DNA of 39,253 bases. Source: an uncultured Clostridia bacterium. Its GTDB lineage: Bacteria; Bacillota; Clostridia; TANB77; CAG-508. Below, in pieces: positions 16,626-24,559 of this stretch. The stretch is from NCBI GenBank assembly GCA_944386365.1, contig CALXAT010000013.1, forward strand, positions 1-39,253. Reading direction: 5' to 3'. Position 1 is the stretch's first letter, and every line of letters starts with the position of its first letter. Below the pieces are notes generated by a model, which saw only the letters and a list, made by a program, of their open reading frames with translations, was not told the origin of the DNA and did not search any database. A program made the position numbers and the translations under genes.

Positions 16626-18542
16626 TTATTCATCCCATATAATTGCTCTATCTCCATATACACATCCCCATGGTGAACCTGTTAGTGTTCCATCGTTTTT
16701 CTTGTGTATTCTTATTTCTGTTAAACTATTAGCATCCAAAAATGCATCACTACCTATTGCACTTATTTTTGATTGTATTTCTAATTTTTTTACACTTGAA
16801 CCATATAATACATTTCCTTGTATTTTAGTTACTTCTTTTGGTAATGTTATTGTTTCTACCTTTAAATTCATTAAAGCATATGGTCTTATTGTTTTTACAT
16901 TTTCCGGTATATTTACATCTACTAAATCAGTTTTTACCCAATATAACTCTGTTCCGTCTTTACTTAATATATATTCATTATTTACTGATTGTAAATATGG
17001 ATTTTCACTACTTACTTCTATCTCTTTTACTTTTTGATATGTTGGCTTATTAAATGTATTAACATTTTTAGGTAATAATAAATAATCTATAGATGGAAAT
17101 ATACTAAATGTATTAGTGGTATCTCCCACAAAACTTTCTGGTAGTGTTATAGATTTTATAGTCTTATTATCTAATATTGCTCCACCCTGTATATTCTTTA
17201 CCCCTTCTTTTATGGTTACATTTCCTGTATCAAATAATCTATATAATACTGTTCCATCTATATTATACAAATTGTTATTTTCATCTGTTTTTAAATATTT
17301 ATTATTAGCATCTACTGTTATTTTTTTTAGATTTGAATTATAAAATGACCATAATTTTATATTTTTTACATTTTCTGTTAGATTAATATCAGATAACCTA
17401 TTACAATTATAAAAAGCATATCCTTGTATTGTTTCTACTGAATTTTCCATATTTATATTTGTTATATTAGAAAGTGCCATCACTAATGTTTTTAAATCTT
17501 TTGAGTACAATACTCCATTTTTAAATTCAAAATAATTATTCTCAGATGTATCTATTTCTTGTAATGTCGATATATTTATTGCTCCAGTATCTATGCTATT
17601 TAAGTTTGCTGGAAATTTTAATGTTGTTAATGATGTATTTTGTAACGCTTGACTTCCCAGATTTTCTAAATTTTGTGATAATTCTAAATTTTTTAAATTA
17701 GTACAACCGTTAAATGTTTGCCAATTTAATATTGTTAAACTATTTGGTAATTTTACATTATCTAATGCTCTACAATTTCTAAAACAAACACCTTCAATTG
17801 TTGTTATCGTATCTGGTAAATTGATTGTTTGTAAATTTCTACATCCTTCAAAGGCACTTGTTCCTATATATTCTACACCTTGCCCATCTTTTTCTTGTAT
17901 TATTACATTTTCTAATGTTGTATTATTTTTAAATGCATTTTGTTCTATCCTTTTTACTGTACTTGGTATGATAATTGTTCGTAATCCTTCTAAGTTTGAA
18001 AAGGCGCCTTCTCCTATTGCTGTTACTGAATCTGGTATTGTTAAACTTCCTGTGTTTTCATCCATTAATACTAAGTTTCCATTGGATGACCATAATACTC
18101 CATCTCTTATATCATATGGATTTACTTCTATTCCTAAACTTTGTGCTACTCTTATTTCATTTTTATCTTGTGTATTGATTAATAATTCACCTTTTATTAC
18201 TTCTAATTTTTCAAAATATTCATCACTTATATCTGGTATTACTGTTTTTATATTCCCTGTTTCTTCACTTTCTTTTGTATTATAATTTAATTCTACTTTC
18301 CCTGCTGTTAATGTCTCCTCTTCAAAATTACTATTTTCACTATATTTTTCTACTTTATATAATTCTAATGCTTCTTTATATCCTGACAATTCTGTTGATA
18401 ACTTTGCTTCCTCTGCTTTTGTTAATATTCCATTATCTCCTCGTAATGTTGCAATCGTTACTCCTGCTAAAATTAATAAAACAATGATTGTGATTACTAA
18501 AGCTATCAAAGTTATTCCTTTATTTTTTCTAATCTTTTTCAT
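16626..18542 (-). CDS. BspA-type leucine-rich-repeat protein with pilin-like N-terminus (LRR1)
   Basis: The protein has 638 residues. Its first 35 residues form a type IV pilin-like leader: basic start, KG|ITLIALVITIIVLLILAG, where prepilin peptidase would cut after Gly. The usual Glu at +5 is Ala. Residues 35-135 are charged and helical. From about 145 to the end, LRR_5/BspA repeats follow (SLTIPDSVTAIGEGAFSNLEGLRTIIIPSTV and similar, roughly a dozen units), ending in SPWGCVYGDRAIIWDE. Such repeats sit in surface proteins of gut bacteria. The partner is unknown. It is divergent from XRE regulator 1 and is a paralogue of LRR2 of exactly the same length. Confidence 0.85.
   Translation of the reverse strand: MKKIRKNKGITLIALVITIIVLLILAGVTIATLRGDNGILTKAEEAKLSTELSGYKEALELYKVEKYSENSNFEEETLTAGKVELNYNTKESEETGNIKTVIPDISDEYFEKLEVIKGELLINTQDKNEIRVAQSLGIEVNPYDIRDGVLWSSNGNLVLMDENTGSLTIPDSVTAIGEGAFSNLEGLRTIIIPSTVKRIEQNAFKNNTTLENVIIQEKDGQGVEYIGTSAFEGCRNLQTINLPDTITTIEGVCFRNCRALDNVKLPNSLTILNWQTFNGCTNLKNLELSQNLENLGSQALQNTSLTTLKFPANLNSIDTGAINISTLQEIDTSENNYFEFKNGVLYSKDLKTLVMALSNITNINMENSVETIQGYAFYNCNRLSDINLTENVKNIKLWSFYNSNLKKITVDANNKYLKTDENNNLYNIDGTVLYRLFDTGNVTIKEGVKNIQGGAILDNKTIKSITLPESFVGDTTNTFSIFPSIDYLLLPKNVNTFNKPTYQKVKEIEVSSENPYLQSVNNEYILSKDGTELYWVKTDLVDVNIPENVKTIRPYALMNLKVETITLPKEVTKIQGNVLYGSSVKKLEIQSKISAIGSDAFLDANSLTEIRIHKKNDGTLTGSPWGCVYGDRAIIWDE
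18007..18386 (-). repeat. 380-bp block identical to 20505-20884
   Basis: Read side by side, this part of LRR1 (coding for about residues 53-178) matches LRR2 without a mismatch, including synonymous positions, at a constant offset of 2498 bp. The flanks toward the 5' end are nearly identical and the repeats toward the C-terminus diverge. Confidence 0.85.
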
Positions 18543-18627
18543 AAAATATTCTCTCCTTTTCTTTTGTTATATATATTGTTATTACTATCCTTAAATAGAT
18601 TATAATTGTTTCTTATTATTTAAAAAT

Positions 18628-18656
18628 ATATTATATTAAAAAAACTTATTTGTCAA
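18628..18656 (-). promoter_or_regulatory. Promoter of LRR gene 1
   Basis: On the minus strand there is a perfect TTGACA (18656-18651) and an AT-rich -10: TAATAT at 17-bp spacing (18633-18628), or TATAAT at 15-bp spacing (18635-18630). It lies in the divergent intergenic region with XRE regulator 1. Confidence 0.6.
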
Positions 18657-18717
18657 TGGTTGCACACTAACTTTTGATAATCGACTTTGCTATACTTTAT
18701 GTGGAGGTAGATGTGCT

Positions 18718-18972
18718 ATGACTTTGTCTCAAGCTATTATTGAGAGAATATTACAATTACAACAAGATAGAAAAATAACTACTAATAAATTAGCTACTCT
18801 TTCTGGTCTAGCTCAACCTACAGTAAGAGATGTTTTATATGGAGTTAGTAAATCTCCGAAAATTAATACCCTTTTGCATATATGTGAAGGATTAAATATA
18901 AATTTAAGAGAATTTTTTGATGATCCAATTTTTGATAATGTTGTGGATGAAGAAAATGATGAAGATATATAA
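18718..18972 (+). CDS. XRE-family helix-turn-helix regulator 1
   Basis: This is an 84-residue single-domain Cro/CI-type regulator. The HTH spans about residues 19-66 (ITTNKLATLSGLAQPTVRDVLYG, then INTLLHICEGLNINLREFF), with an acidic tail (EENDEDI). GGAGG lies 10 bp before the ATG. It is divergent from LRR1 across 175 bp, so it probably controls that gene and itself. An extended -10 element TGCTATACT (18689-18696) is the likely promoter, which would make a very short leader. A strong terminator follows. The same divergent regulator/surface-protein layout is repeated at 19124-21428. Confidence 0.88.
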   Translation: MTLSQAIIERILQLQQDRKITTNKLATLSGLAQPTVRDVLYGVSKSPKINTLLHICEGLNINLREFFDDPIFDNVVDEENDEDI

Positions 18973-19011
18973 ATAGCATAATTACTAAAATTATTAGTAA
19001 TTATGCTATTT
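18971..19011 (+). terminator. Terminator of XRE regulator 1
   Basis: A perfect 18-bp stem (18971-18988 with 18994-19011) is followed by a T-run on the plus strand. It begins at the stop codon of the regulator. Confidence 0.9.
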
Positions 19012-19031
19012 TTTGATTCATTCCAAGATTC

Positions 19032-19064
19032 GCCTCTAATTTTTAAAATTAAATATTTAGAGGC
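19032..19064. repeat. GCCTCTAA/TTAGAGGC inverted repeat
   Basis: An 8-bp perfect inverted repeat with a 17-nt AT-rich centre sits between the XRE1 terminator and the 3' end of LRR2. It lacks a clear T-tract on either strand, so it is only a possible terminator remnant for LRR2. Confidence 0.4.
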
Positions 19065-19123
19065 ACATTTTCTAATTCTTTACCGGAGATTTAAAAGAAC
19101 ATTCCAAAATCTACTAGAATCCT

Positions 19124-21040
19124 TTATTCATCCCATATAATTGCTCTATCTCCGTACGGACATCCCCATGGTGATCCTGTTAAAGTTTCATCATTTTTCT
19201 TGTGGATTACTACTTCTGTTAAATTGTTTGCATTTTCAAATGCTTTTGTAGAAATTTCCCTTATTTTTGATTGTATTTCTAATTTTTTTATATTTGAAGC
19301 AGCTAATATAGTAGCTTCTATTTTAGTTACTTCTTTCGGTAATATTATCTCACTTGCCTCTGAATAATACAAAGCAGATTCTTTTATTGTTTGTACAGTT
19401 TCGGGTATTTCTACATCTGTTAAGTCACTTTTTACCCAATATAATGCTGTCCCATCTTTACTTAATATATATTTATTATCTACTGATTGCAAATATGAAT
19501 TCTCACTACTTACTTCTATACTTTTTACTCTAAAATATGCTGGTTTCCTAAAATTCTTAACATTTTTAGGTAAATATAAATAATTTAAATTTGGAAAAGT
19601 AGCCCATCCTGTAGTTGTATCTCCTACAAAACTCTCTGGTAACGTGATTCCAGTTATTGTTCCATTATCTATTAATGCTCCTCTTACTATATTTTTTACT
19701 CCATCTTTTATTGTTACATTTCCTGTATCAAATAATCTATATAATATTGTTCCATCTATATTATATAAATTATTATCTCCTTCTGTTTTAAAATATTTAT
19801 TATTACTATCTACAGTTATTCTTTTTAAATATGCATTAGTAAAAGCTTGTTCTTCTATATTTTTTACATTTTTTGTTATATTAATATTGGATAATTTATT
19901 ACAAGTAGCAAAAGCATTTCCTTTTATTGTTTCTACTGAATTTTCCATATTTATACTTGTCACATTAGGAAGTGCTATTACTAATGTTTTTAAATCTTTA
20001 GAATACAATACTCCATTTTTAAATTCAAAATAGTTATTCTCGGATGTATCTATTTCTTGTAATGTTGATACTATTAATGCTCCACTTTGTATACTATTTA
20101 AATTTTGTGGTAATTTTAATATGGAAATAGATGTCCCTTGCATACTTTCTACCCCTAAACTCTCTAATTTTTGTGATAATTCTAAGCTTTTTAAATTATA
20201 ACAATTTTGAAATGTTTGATCAGATAATTTTGTTAAATTATTAGGTAATTTCACATTATCTAATTTGGTACAATTTCTAAAACAACTACCTTCAATTGTT
20301 GTTATCGTATCTGGTAAATTGATTGTTTGTAAATTACTACATCCATCAAATGCATATCCTCCTATATATTCTACTCCTTCTCCATCTTTTTCTTGTATTA
20401 TTACTCTTTCTAAAGTTGTGTTATTTTTAAAAGCATTTTTCTCTATCCTTTTTACTGTACTTGGTATGATGATTGTTCGTAATCCTTCTAAGTTTGAAAA
20501 GGCTCCTTCTCCTATTGCTGTTACTGAATCTGGTATTGTTAAACTTCCTGTGTTTTCATCCATTAATACTAAGTTTCCATTGGATGACCATAATACTCCA
20601 TCTCTTATATCATATGGATTTACTTCTATTCCTAAACTTTGTGCTACTCTTATTTCATTTTTATCTTGTGTATTGATTAATAATTCACCTTTTATTACTT
20701 CTAATTTTTCAAAATATTCATCACTTATATCTGGTATTACTGTTTTTATATTCCCTGTTTCTTCACTTTCTTTTGTATTATAATTTAATTCTACTTTCCC
20801 TGCTGTTAATGTCTCCTCTTCAAAATTACTATTTTCACTATATTTTTCTACTTTATATAATTCTAATGCTTCTTTATATCCTGATAATTCTGTTGATAAC
20901 TTTGCTTCCTCTGCTTTTGTTAGTATCCCATTATCTCCTCGTAATGTGGCTATTGTTACTCCTGCTAAAATTAATAAAACAATAATGGTAATGACTAATG
21001 CTATTAATGTTATTCCTCGACTTTTTCTAAAATACTTCAT
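19124..21040 (-). CDS. BspA-type leucine-rich-repeat protein with pilin-like N-terminus (LRR2)
   Basis: This is a 638-residue paralogue of LRR1 with the same architecture: pilin-like leader KG|ITLIALVITIIVLLILAG with Ala at +5, charged linker, BspA/LRR_5 repeats from about 145, and the same C-terminal motif SPWGC.YGDRAIIWDE. Residues 10-190 are almost identical to LRR1, while the repeat region diverges by many substitutions but no net length change. AAAGGAGAAAAG precedes the ATG. Its promoter (21120-21148) has an inverted-repeat operator exactly in the spacer, next to divergent XRE regulator 2. This suggests repressor-controlled expression of a variable surface protein. Confidence 0.85.
   Translation of the reverse strand: MKYFRKSRGITLIALVITIIVLLILAGVTIATLRGDNGILTKAEEAKLSTELSGYKEALELYKVEKYSENSNFEEETLTAGKVELNYNTKESEETGNIKTVIPDISDEYFEKLEVIKGELLINTQDKNEIRVAQSLGIEVNPYDIRDGVLWSSNGNLVLMDENTGSLTIPDSVTAIGEGAFSNLEGLRTIIIPSTVKRIEKNAFKNNTTLERVIIQEKDGEGVEYIGGYAFDGCSNLQTINLPDTITTIEGSCFRNCTKLDNVKLPNNLTKLSDQTFQNCYNLKSLELSQKLESLGVESMQGTSISILKLPQNLNSIQSGALIVSTLQEIDTSENNYFEFKNGVLYSKDLKTLVIALPNVTSINMENSVETIKGNAFATCNKLSNINITKNVKNIEEQAFTNAYLKRITVDSNNKYFKTEGDNNLYNIDGTILYRLFDTGNVTIKDGVKNIVRGALIDNGTITGITLPESFVGDTTTGWATFPNLNYLYLPKNVKNFRKPAYFRVKSIEVSSENSYLQSVDNKYILSKDGTALYWVKSDLTDVEIPETVQTIKESALYYSEASEIILPKEVTKIEATILAASNIKKLEIQSKIREISTKAFENANNLTEVVIHKKNDETLTGSPWGCPYGDRAIIWDE
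20505..20884 (-). repeat. 380-bp block identical to 18007-18386
   Basis: This is the second copy of the mismatch-free block shared by LRR1 and LRR2. Silent sites are identical as well, which points to gene conversion or very recent duplication. Confidence 0.85.
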
Positions 21041-21119
21041 ATTTGCTTTTCTCCTTTTCTTTCGTTATATTCTTAACCTTCTTTATAATTTGTAACATAT
21101 ATACTAATCTCATAAAATC

Positions 21120-21148
21120 ATTTTAGCATTCGTTTGAATGCCTGTCAA
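21120..21148 (-). promoter_or_regulatory. LRR2 promoter with operator in the spacer
   Basis: On the minus strand TTGACA (21148-21143) and TAAAAT (21125-21120) are spaced by 17 bp. Sixteen of these 17 bases are the palindrome GCATTCGTTTGAATGC (21126-21141). A further half-site GCATTC lies at 21151-21156. XRE regulator 2, divergently transcribed from 21195, is the obvious candidate binder; occupancy would block RNA polymerase. Confidence 0.75.
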
Positions 21149-21194
21149 GAGCATTCAATTAAATTCATGATAAAGTTTTATAGGGTGCTGCGTT

Positions 21195-21428
21195 ATGTAT
21201 TTAAAAAGATTAAAAGATATTAGAGAAGATCATGATTTGTTACAAAAGCAAGTCGCTTTAGCTTTAGGTATTACTAGACAACAATATGGTTTATATGAAA
21301 CAGGAGAAAGAAAATTACCAATAGATAAATTATATATGTTAGCTGAATTTTATAATACGTCAGCTGATTATCTTTTAGGTTTAACTGATGAAATAAAGCC
21401 ATATCCACATGCTAAAAAAGTGAAATAA
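21195..21428 (+). CDS. XRE-family helix-turn-helix regulator 2
   Basis: This 77-residue Cro/CI-type protein consists of little more than the HTH domain (about residues 5-62: LKDIREDHDLLQKQVALALGITRQQYGLYETGERKLP, then IDKLYMLAEFYNTSADYLLGL). Such short XRE proteins act as dimeric repressors. It is transcribed divergently from LRR2, and the palindrome at 21126-21141 lies between the two genes. It is not a close copy of regulator 1, so the two units were not produced by one simple tandem duplication. AGGGTG is the likely ribosome binding site. Confidence 0.9.
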   Translation: MYLKRLKDIREDHDLLQKQVALALGITRQQYGLYETGERKLPIDKLYMLAEFYNTSADYLLGLTDEIKPYPHAKKVK

Positions 21429-21494
21429 AATTACTATTAAAGCATTGGATTTGCATAATTCTTTAGATGATTAATATATTTAAAACGTAAAAAA

Positions 21495-21519
21495 TCGTCG
21501 TACTATTTTAATACGACGA
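21495..21519. terminator. Bidirectional terminator between XRE2 and the GLUG gene
   Basis: The perfect 8-bp stem TCGTCGTA/TACGACGA has T-runs on both sides. It serves convergent transcripts of XRE2 (plus) and the GLUG-repeat gene (minus). Confidence 0.75.
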
Positions 21520-21637
21520 CTTTCTTGATTCCTTAGAAAGGCTTTTAGAAAATTTTTTATAATTAATATTCCTCTTCTCATCTTACTTAAAATATTTGAG
21601 AGGTATATATTTATAACAATATAAATTTTTATAATAT

Positions 21638-22975
21638 TTATTGCCAACTTAAAATTGGATAACCATTATTTATATTATTACTATCTTCTTTAAAAGATTC
21701 TCCTAAAAGAGTAAAGGATTGCTTAAGATTTTCAGAAGACATAGCTGATATCCCTTCATTTAAAATAGTATCATTACTATTATTTACACAATTTTCTAAA
21801 TATATTCCTTTCATTACAATAGCATCTTCCCAGCAATGTGCTATTCCAGAAAAAACACTTGCTGCAGTTACCTTTCCACAATTATAAACATTTTCAATGA
21901 TAGTTTTATTACTTCCTAATGCTTCTCCACATATTCCACCTACACGAGTATTTCCAGTTACATTGGAAATATTATAACAATTTTGTACTTTAGCATCTGT
22001 TAAAATTCTTCCTATTATTCCACCAATATAATTATTTCCTGTAATTATATTTGCATTGTAACATTCCTGAATAATACTATTATGGTCTGCATTTCCAGAT
22101 ATTCCGCCTGCTAAATCATCATTCACAATAATGGTTCCAGTATTATAACATTTACTTATCAATCCATTCTGAGTAAGTTGTCCAGCTATTCCTGCTGTAC
22201 AGAAATCTCCTTCTATATTGCTTTTGTTATAGCAATTTATAATTCTAGAGTTGTTATATGCAGTTCCAACGATTCCGGCAGTAAATCTCCCACCTATAAT
22301 ATTACAATTTTGACCAATTCCTAATTTTTTTATAGTTGCATCATTTATATAACCAAATAATCCTTGGTCCCTTTCTGAAGAATTTATATATATTCCATTT
22401 ATCTCAAATTTATTTCCATCAAAAATTCCTTGAAATGTACATTCTCTATTTCCAATTGGCTCCCACTCTTCATTTATATCTAAAGTTATATCATTTGCTA
22501 AATATACATACCAACCTTCATAAGTATTTCCACTATTTACATCATCTCTAAATAATTTTAATTCTTCTGCTGTACTTATTTTTAACATATTTTCTTCTGT
22601 TATTACTTGTCCTATATTATCTACATAGTACATCCTTTTAGTATCATTCATATTTACTAAAAAACTTCCATCTTCATTATCTGTAACTGAAAAGTCTTTA
22701 TTATTTCCAAACTGTTCTTTTATAGCATCTTCTAAATTTTTCTTTGTTATTTCTCGTGCATTTATATCTTTCATTTGACTAGATGTAACAGCTAGTTCAA
22801 GCTCCTCTTTCTCTTGCGCTTCTTCTGTTTTTTCTTTACTTTCACTTGCCTTAGTTAAAATTCCATTATCTCCAGTTAATGTTGCTATTGTTACTCCTGC
22901 TAAAATTAATAAAACAATGATTGTAATTACTAAAGCAATTAATGTTATTCCTTTATTTTTTCCAATGTTTTTCAT
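21638..22975 (-). CDS. GLUG-repeat surface protein with pilin-like N-terminus
   Basis: The start is set at the ATG at 22975 (MKNIGKNKG), preceded by AAAGGAG, which gives 445 residues. The N-terminus is again KG|ITLIALVITIIVLLILAG with Ala in place of Glu at +5, then a linker. From about residue 205 there are at least six GLUG-type repeats (GLFGYI, AGIVGTA, AGIAGQL, GGISGNA, GGIIGRI, GGICGEA, each followed by a CYN-type motif), predicted to form a beta-helix. GLUG repeats occur in bacterial surface adhesins and some peptidases; no protease motif is visible. It is the third member of the island and has its own promoter. Confidence 0.82.
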   Translation of the reverse strand: MKNIGKNKGITLIALVITIIVLLILAGVTIATLTGDNGILTKASESKEKTEEAQEKEELELAVTSSQMKDINAREITKKNLEDAIKEQFGNNKDFSVTDNEDGSFLVNMNDTKRMYYVDNIGQVITEENMLKISTAEELKLFRDDVNSGNTYEGWYVYLANDITLDINEEWEPIGNRECTFQGIFDGNKFEINGIYINSSERDQGLFGYINDATIKKLGIGQNCNIIGGRFTAGIVGTAYNNSRIINCYNKSNIEGDFCTAGIAGQLTQNGLISKCYNTGTIIVNDDLAGGISGNADHNSIIQECYNANIITGNNYIGGIIGRILTDAKVQNCYNISNVTGNTRVGGICGEALGSNKTIIENVYNCGKVTAASVFSGIAHCWEDAIVMKGIYLENCVNNSNDTILNEGISAMSSENLKQSFTLLGESFKEDSNNINNGYPILSWQ

Positions 22976-23008
22976 ATTCTTTTCTCCTTTTTCTCTTGTT
23001 ATAAATTG

Positions 23009-23037
23009 ATTGTATAACAATATGTTTTAAAACGCAA
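23009..23037 (-). promoter_or_regulatory. Promoter of the GLUG-repeat gene
   Basis: On the minus strand TTGCGT (23037-23032) and TACAAT (23014-23009) are separated by 17 bp. Confidence 0.6.
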
Positions 23038-23145
23038 TATAACATTTTGTTTTATTTTGCATTTTTTAGTTTTTCTTATAGTTTGTACAACTTTTATAAG
23101 AAATAAACTTAAAAATAAGGAAATATTCTTTAATAAAAACCAAAA

Positions 23146-23169
23146 AAATCAACCTTTTACAGTTGATTT
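23146..23169 (-). terminator. tRNA-Thr terminator
   Basis: The 8-bp stem AAATCAAC/GTTGATTT is followed by TTTT on the minus strand, about 35 bp after the tRNA 3' end. Confidence 0.7.
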
Positions 23170-23205
23170 ATCAATACTTTCGTCTGGTAAGACGATTTTA
23201 CTTAA

Positions 23206-23281
23206 TGGAGCCAATAAGCAGAATCGAACTGCTGACCTACGGGTTACGAATCCGTTGCTCTACCAACTGAGCTATATTGGC
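23206..23281 (-). tRNA. tRNA-Thr, anticodon CGT
   Basis: On the minus strand a 76-nt cloverleaf runs from GCCAATA to TATTGGC plus T and an encoded CCA. The D-arm reads GCTCAGTTGGTAGAGC, the anticodon loop TTCGTAA (CGT, reading ACG = Thr) and the T-arm has GTTCGATTC. It is the only tRNA I find in the window, so the presence or absence of a tRNA-Arg for CGG cannot be judged here. Confidence 0.95.
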
Positions 23282-23292
23282 ATATCTATTAT

Positions 23293-23321
23293 ATTGTATA
23301 GGAAAGCCTCTTTTATGTCAA
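23293..23321 (-). promoter_or_regulatory. tRNA-Thr promoter
   Basis: On the minus strand TTGACA (23321-23316) and TACAAT (23298-23293) have a 17-bp spacer and lie 12 bp upstream of the tRNA 5' end. Confidence 0.85.
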
Positions 23322-23368
23322 GCATAACCCTAATTTTCCTATACAATATTTATATTAAAATTTAATTT

Positions 23369-24454
23369 TTATCGCTCAGATACTTCTTCTGGCATATTTT
23401 CATATAATGGAATAATAAAATTCAAAGCTGCATCTACTGTATCAGAAGTTTCATAAATTTCTTTCATATTACTAGCTTCAGATTGCGGTGCTAATAGATT
23501 TTGCATATATTGGTTAGTATATAAGCTTCCGTCTTGCTTTACAATATCAAATTTTTGTAAATATAAAGTATTTTGTCCTTTATTAATATATCCTTCCTTT
23601 ACAAATTCTACACCACCAATTAATGCTTTTTCTAAAGTATCCCAACCTTGTTCATATGCATACGCAGCTGCATTTTGTAAAATTTCTTCTGAGGAGTTTC
23701 CTTTTGCATTAATATTAAATGGGTTATACACAATTGTGTCATTATATGTATATCCTTTAGATAATACAGTTCCTTTTCTTCCTTGTTCTTGAATTAGCCT
23801 TGAAGCTATAAAATAAGGATCTAAATTAGCATTTTGTCCAGCTTGTATTAAGGCTTCTGAAATACTATCTCCTTCTAAGAAAGAACCTTCTGTTATTTCA
23901 TAAATACCTTCTTTTGTTTGTGCCCCTTCTACATATTTTAATTCTGCAAATTGAAATATATTATCTTCATTTAATATATTTCTAGGATCCATTTGATATG
24001 CAATTGCTTTATCTGATGCACATAACCATGTTCCATTATCAAATGTTTTATCTTTGTCGATTTCACATTTCCAATCTTCTGGATATTCTGAAGAATCTGG
24101 AATTAAATTTAAGGGATATGCTGTATTGTCTTGATGTCCTTCATTATCTATTACTTCTTCCCAATCTAGTTTTGTATAAAATAATGTGAAAGTCCAATTG
24201 GGATGATTTTCTTTTAGTTTATCTATTAATTCTTTATATCCTGGATATTTACTTTCATTTAAATTTTTCCCATCATATTCTACATATTTTTGTTTTTGAC
24301 TTTCTTCAATCAGCGCAAAAATTAACCAACAAATGCATGCTAATAATATGATAACTATAATGATAATCTTTAGTTTCTGTGGAATATTTTTAACTATTCT
24401 TTTAATATACCTGATAAAATTATTTATTATCTTTTTATAATTATTTCTGTTCAT
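23369..24454 (-). CDS. Membrane-anchored N-acetylglucosaminidase-like protein (GH73/LytD type)
   Basis: The protein has 361 residues. A basic cytoplasmic N-terminus (1-25) is followed by a transmembrane anchor at about 28-50 and an extracellular part. LDWEEVIDNEGH and HPNWTFTLFYT resemble the N-terminal module of Clostridia endo-beta-N-acetylglucosaminidases. DPYFIASRLIQEQG holds the likely catalytic Glu (near residue 222), and YNPFNINAKG resembles the usual YNxFNI-type motif. Such enzymes cut peptidoglycan glycan strands during growth or daughter-cell separation. I see no ribosome binding site, and the extended -10 promoter lies so close that the mRNA should be leaderless. Confidence 0.78.
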   Translation of the reverse strand: MNRNNYKKIINNFIRYIKRIVKNIPQKLKIIIIVIILLACICWLIFALIEESQKQKYVEYDGKNLNESKYPGYKELIDKLKENHPNWTFTLFYTKLDWEEVIDNEGHQDNTAYPLNLIPDSSEYPEDWKCEIDKDKTFDNGTWLCASDKAIAYQMDPRNILNEDNIFQFAELKYVEGAQTKEGIYEITEGSFLEGDSISEALIQAGQNANLDPYFIASRLIQEQGRKGTVLSKGYTYNDTIVYNPFNINAKGNSSEEILQNAAAYAYEQGWDTLEKALIGGVEFVKEGYINKGQNTLYLQKFDIVKQDGSLYTNQYMQNLLAPQSEASNMKEIYETSDTVDAALNFIIPLYENMPEEVSER

Positions 24455-24461
24455 GTTTTTT

Positions 24462-24491
24462 ATTATAGCACAAATTAGATATTTTTTTCAA
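24462..24491 (-). promoter_or_regulatory. Promoter of the glucosaminidase gene, probably leaderless transcript
   Basis: On the minus strand TTGAAA (24491-24486), an 18-bp spacer ending in TGC, then TATAAT (24467-24462): an extended -10 promoter. Initiation is expected at 24454-24456, which is the ATG itself. The bases between -10 and ATG (AAAAAAC) contain no Shine-Dalgarno sequence. Confidence 0.65.
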
Positions 24492-24499
24492 CCAAAAAA

Positions 24500-24537
24500 A
24501 TAGAAAATATACTTATATATGATAAGCTATTTTCTAT
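24500..24537 (-). terminator. Terminator of the cadherin-like surface protein gene
   Basis: The 10-bp stem ATAGAAAATA/TATTTTCTAT is followed by seven T on the minus strand. Confidence 0.8.
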
Positions 24538-24559
24538 CTTTTATAAAATACTGTTATTT

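Noticed and set aside
16626..22975. CRISPR array or other direct-repeat array in the repeat-rich genes
   Set aside because: The periodicity comes from LRR and GLUG protein repeats, with diverged DNA and no regular spacer structure.
23090..23281. Attachment site duplication at tRNA-Thr marking the surface-protein island as integrated
   Set aside because: I found no second copy of the tRNA 3' end in the window and no integrase gene.
23057..23365. 102-codon plus-strand frame over the tRNA
   Set aside because: Chance antisense frame covering tRNA-Thr and its promoter; no ribosome binding site.
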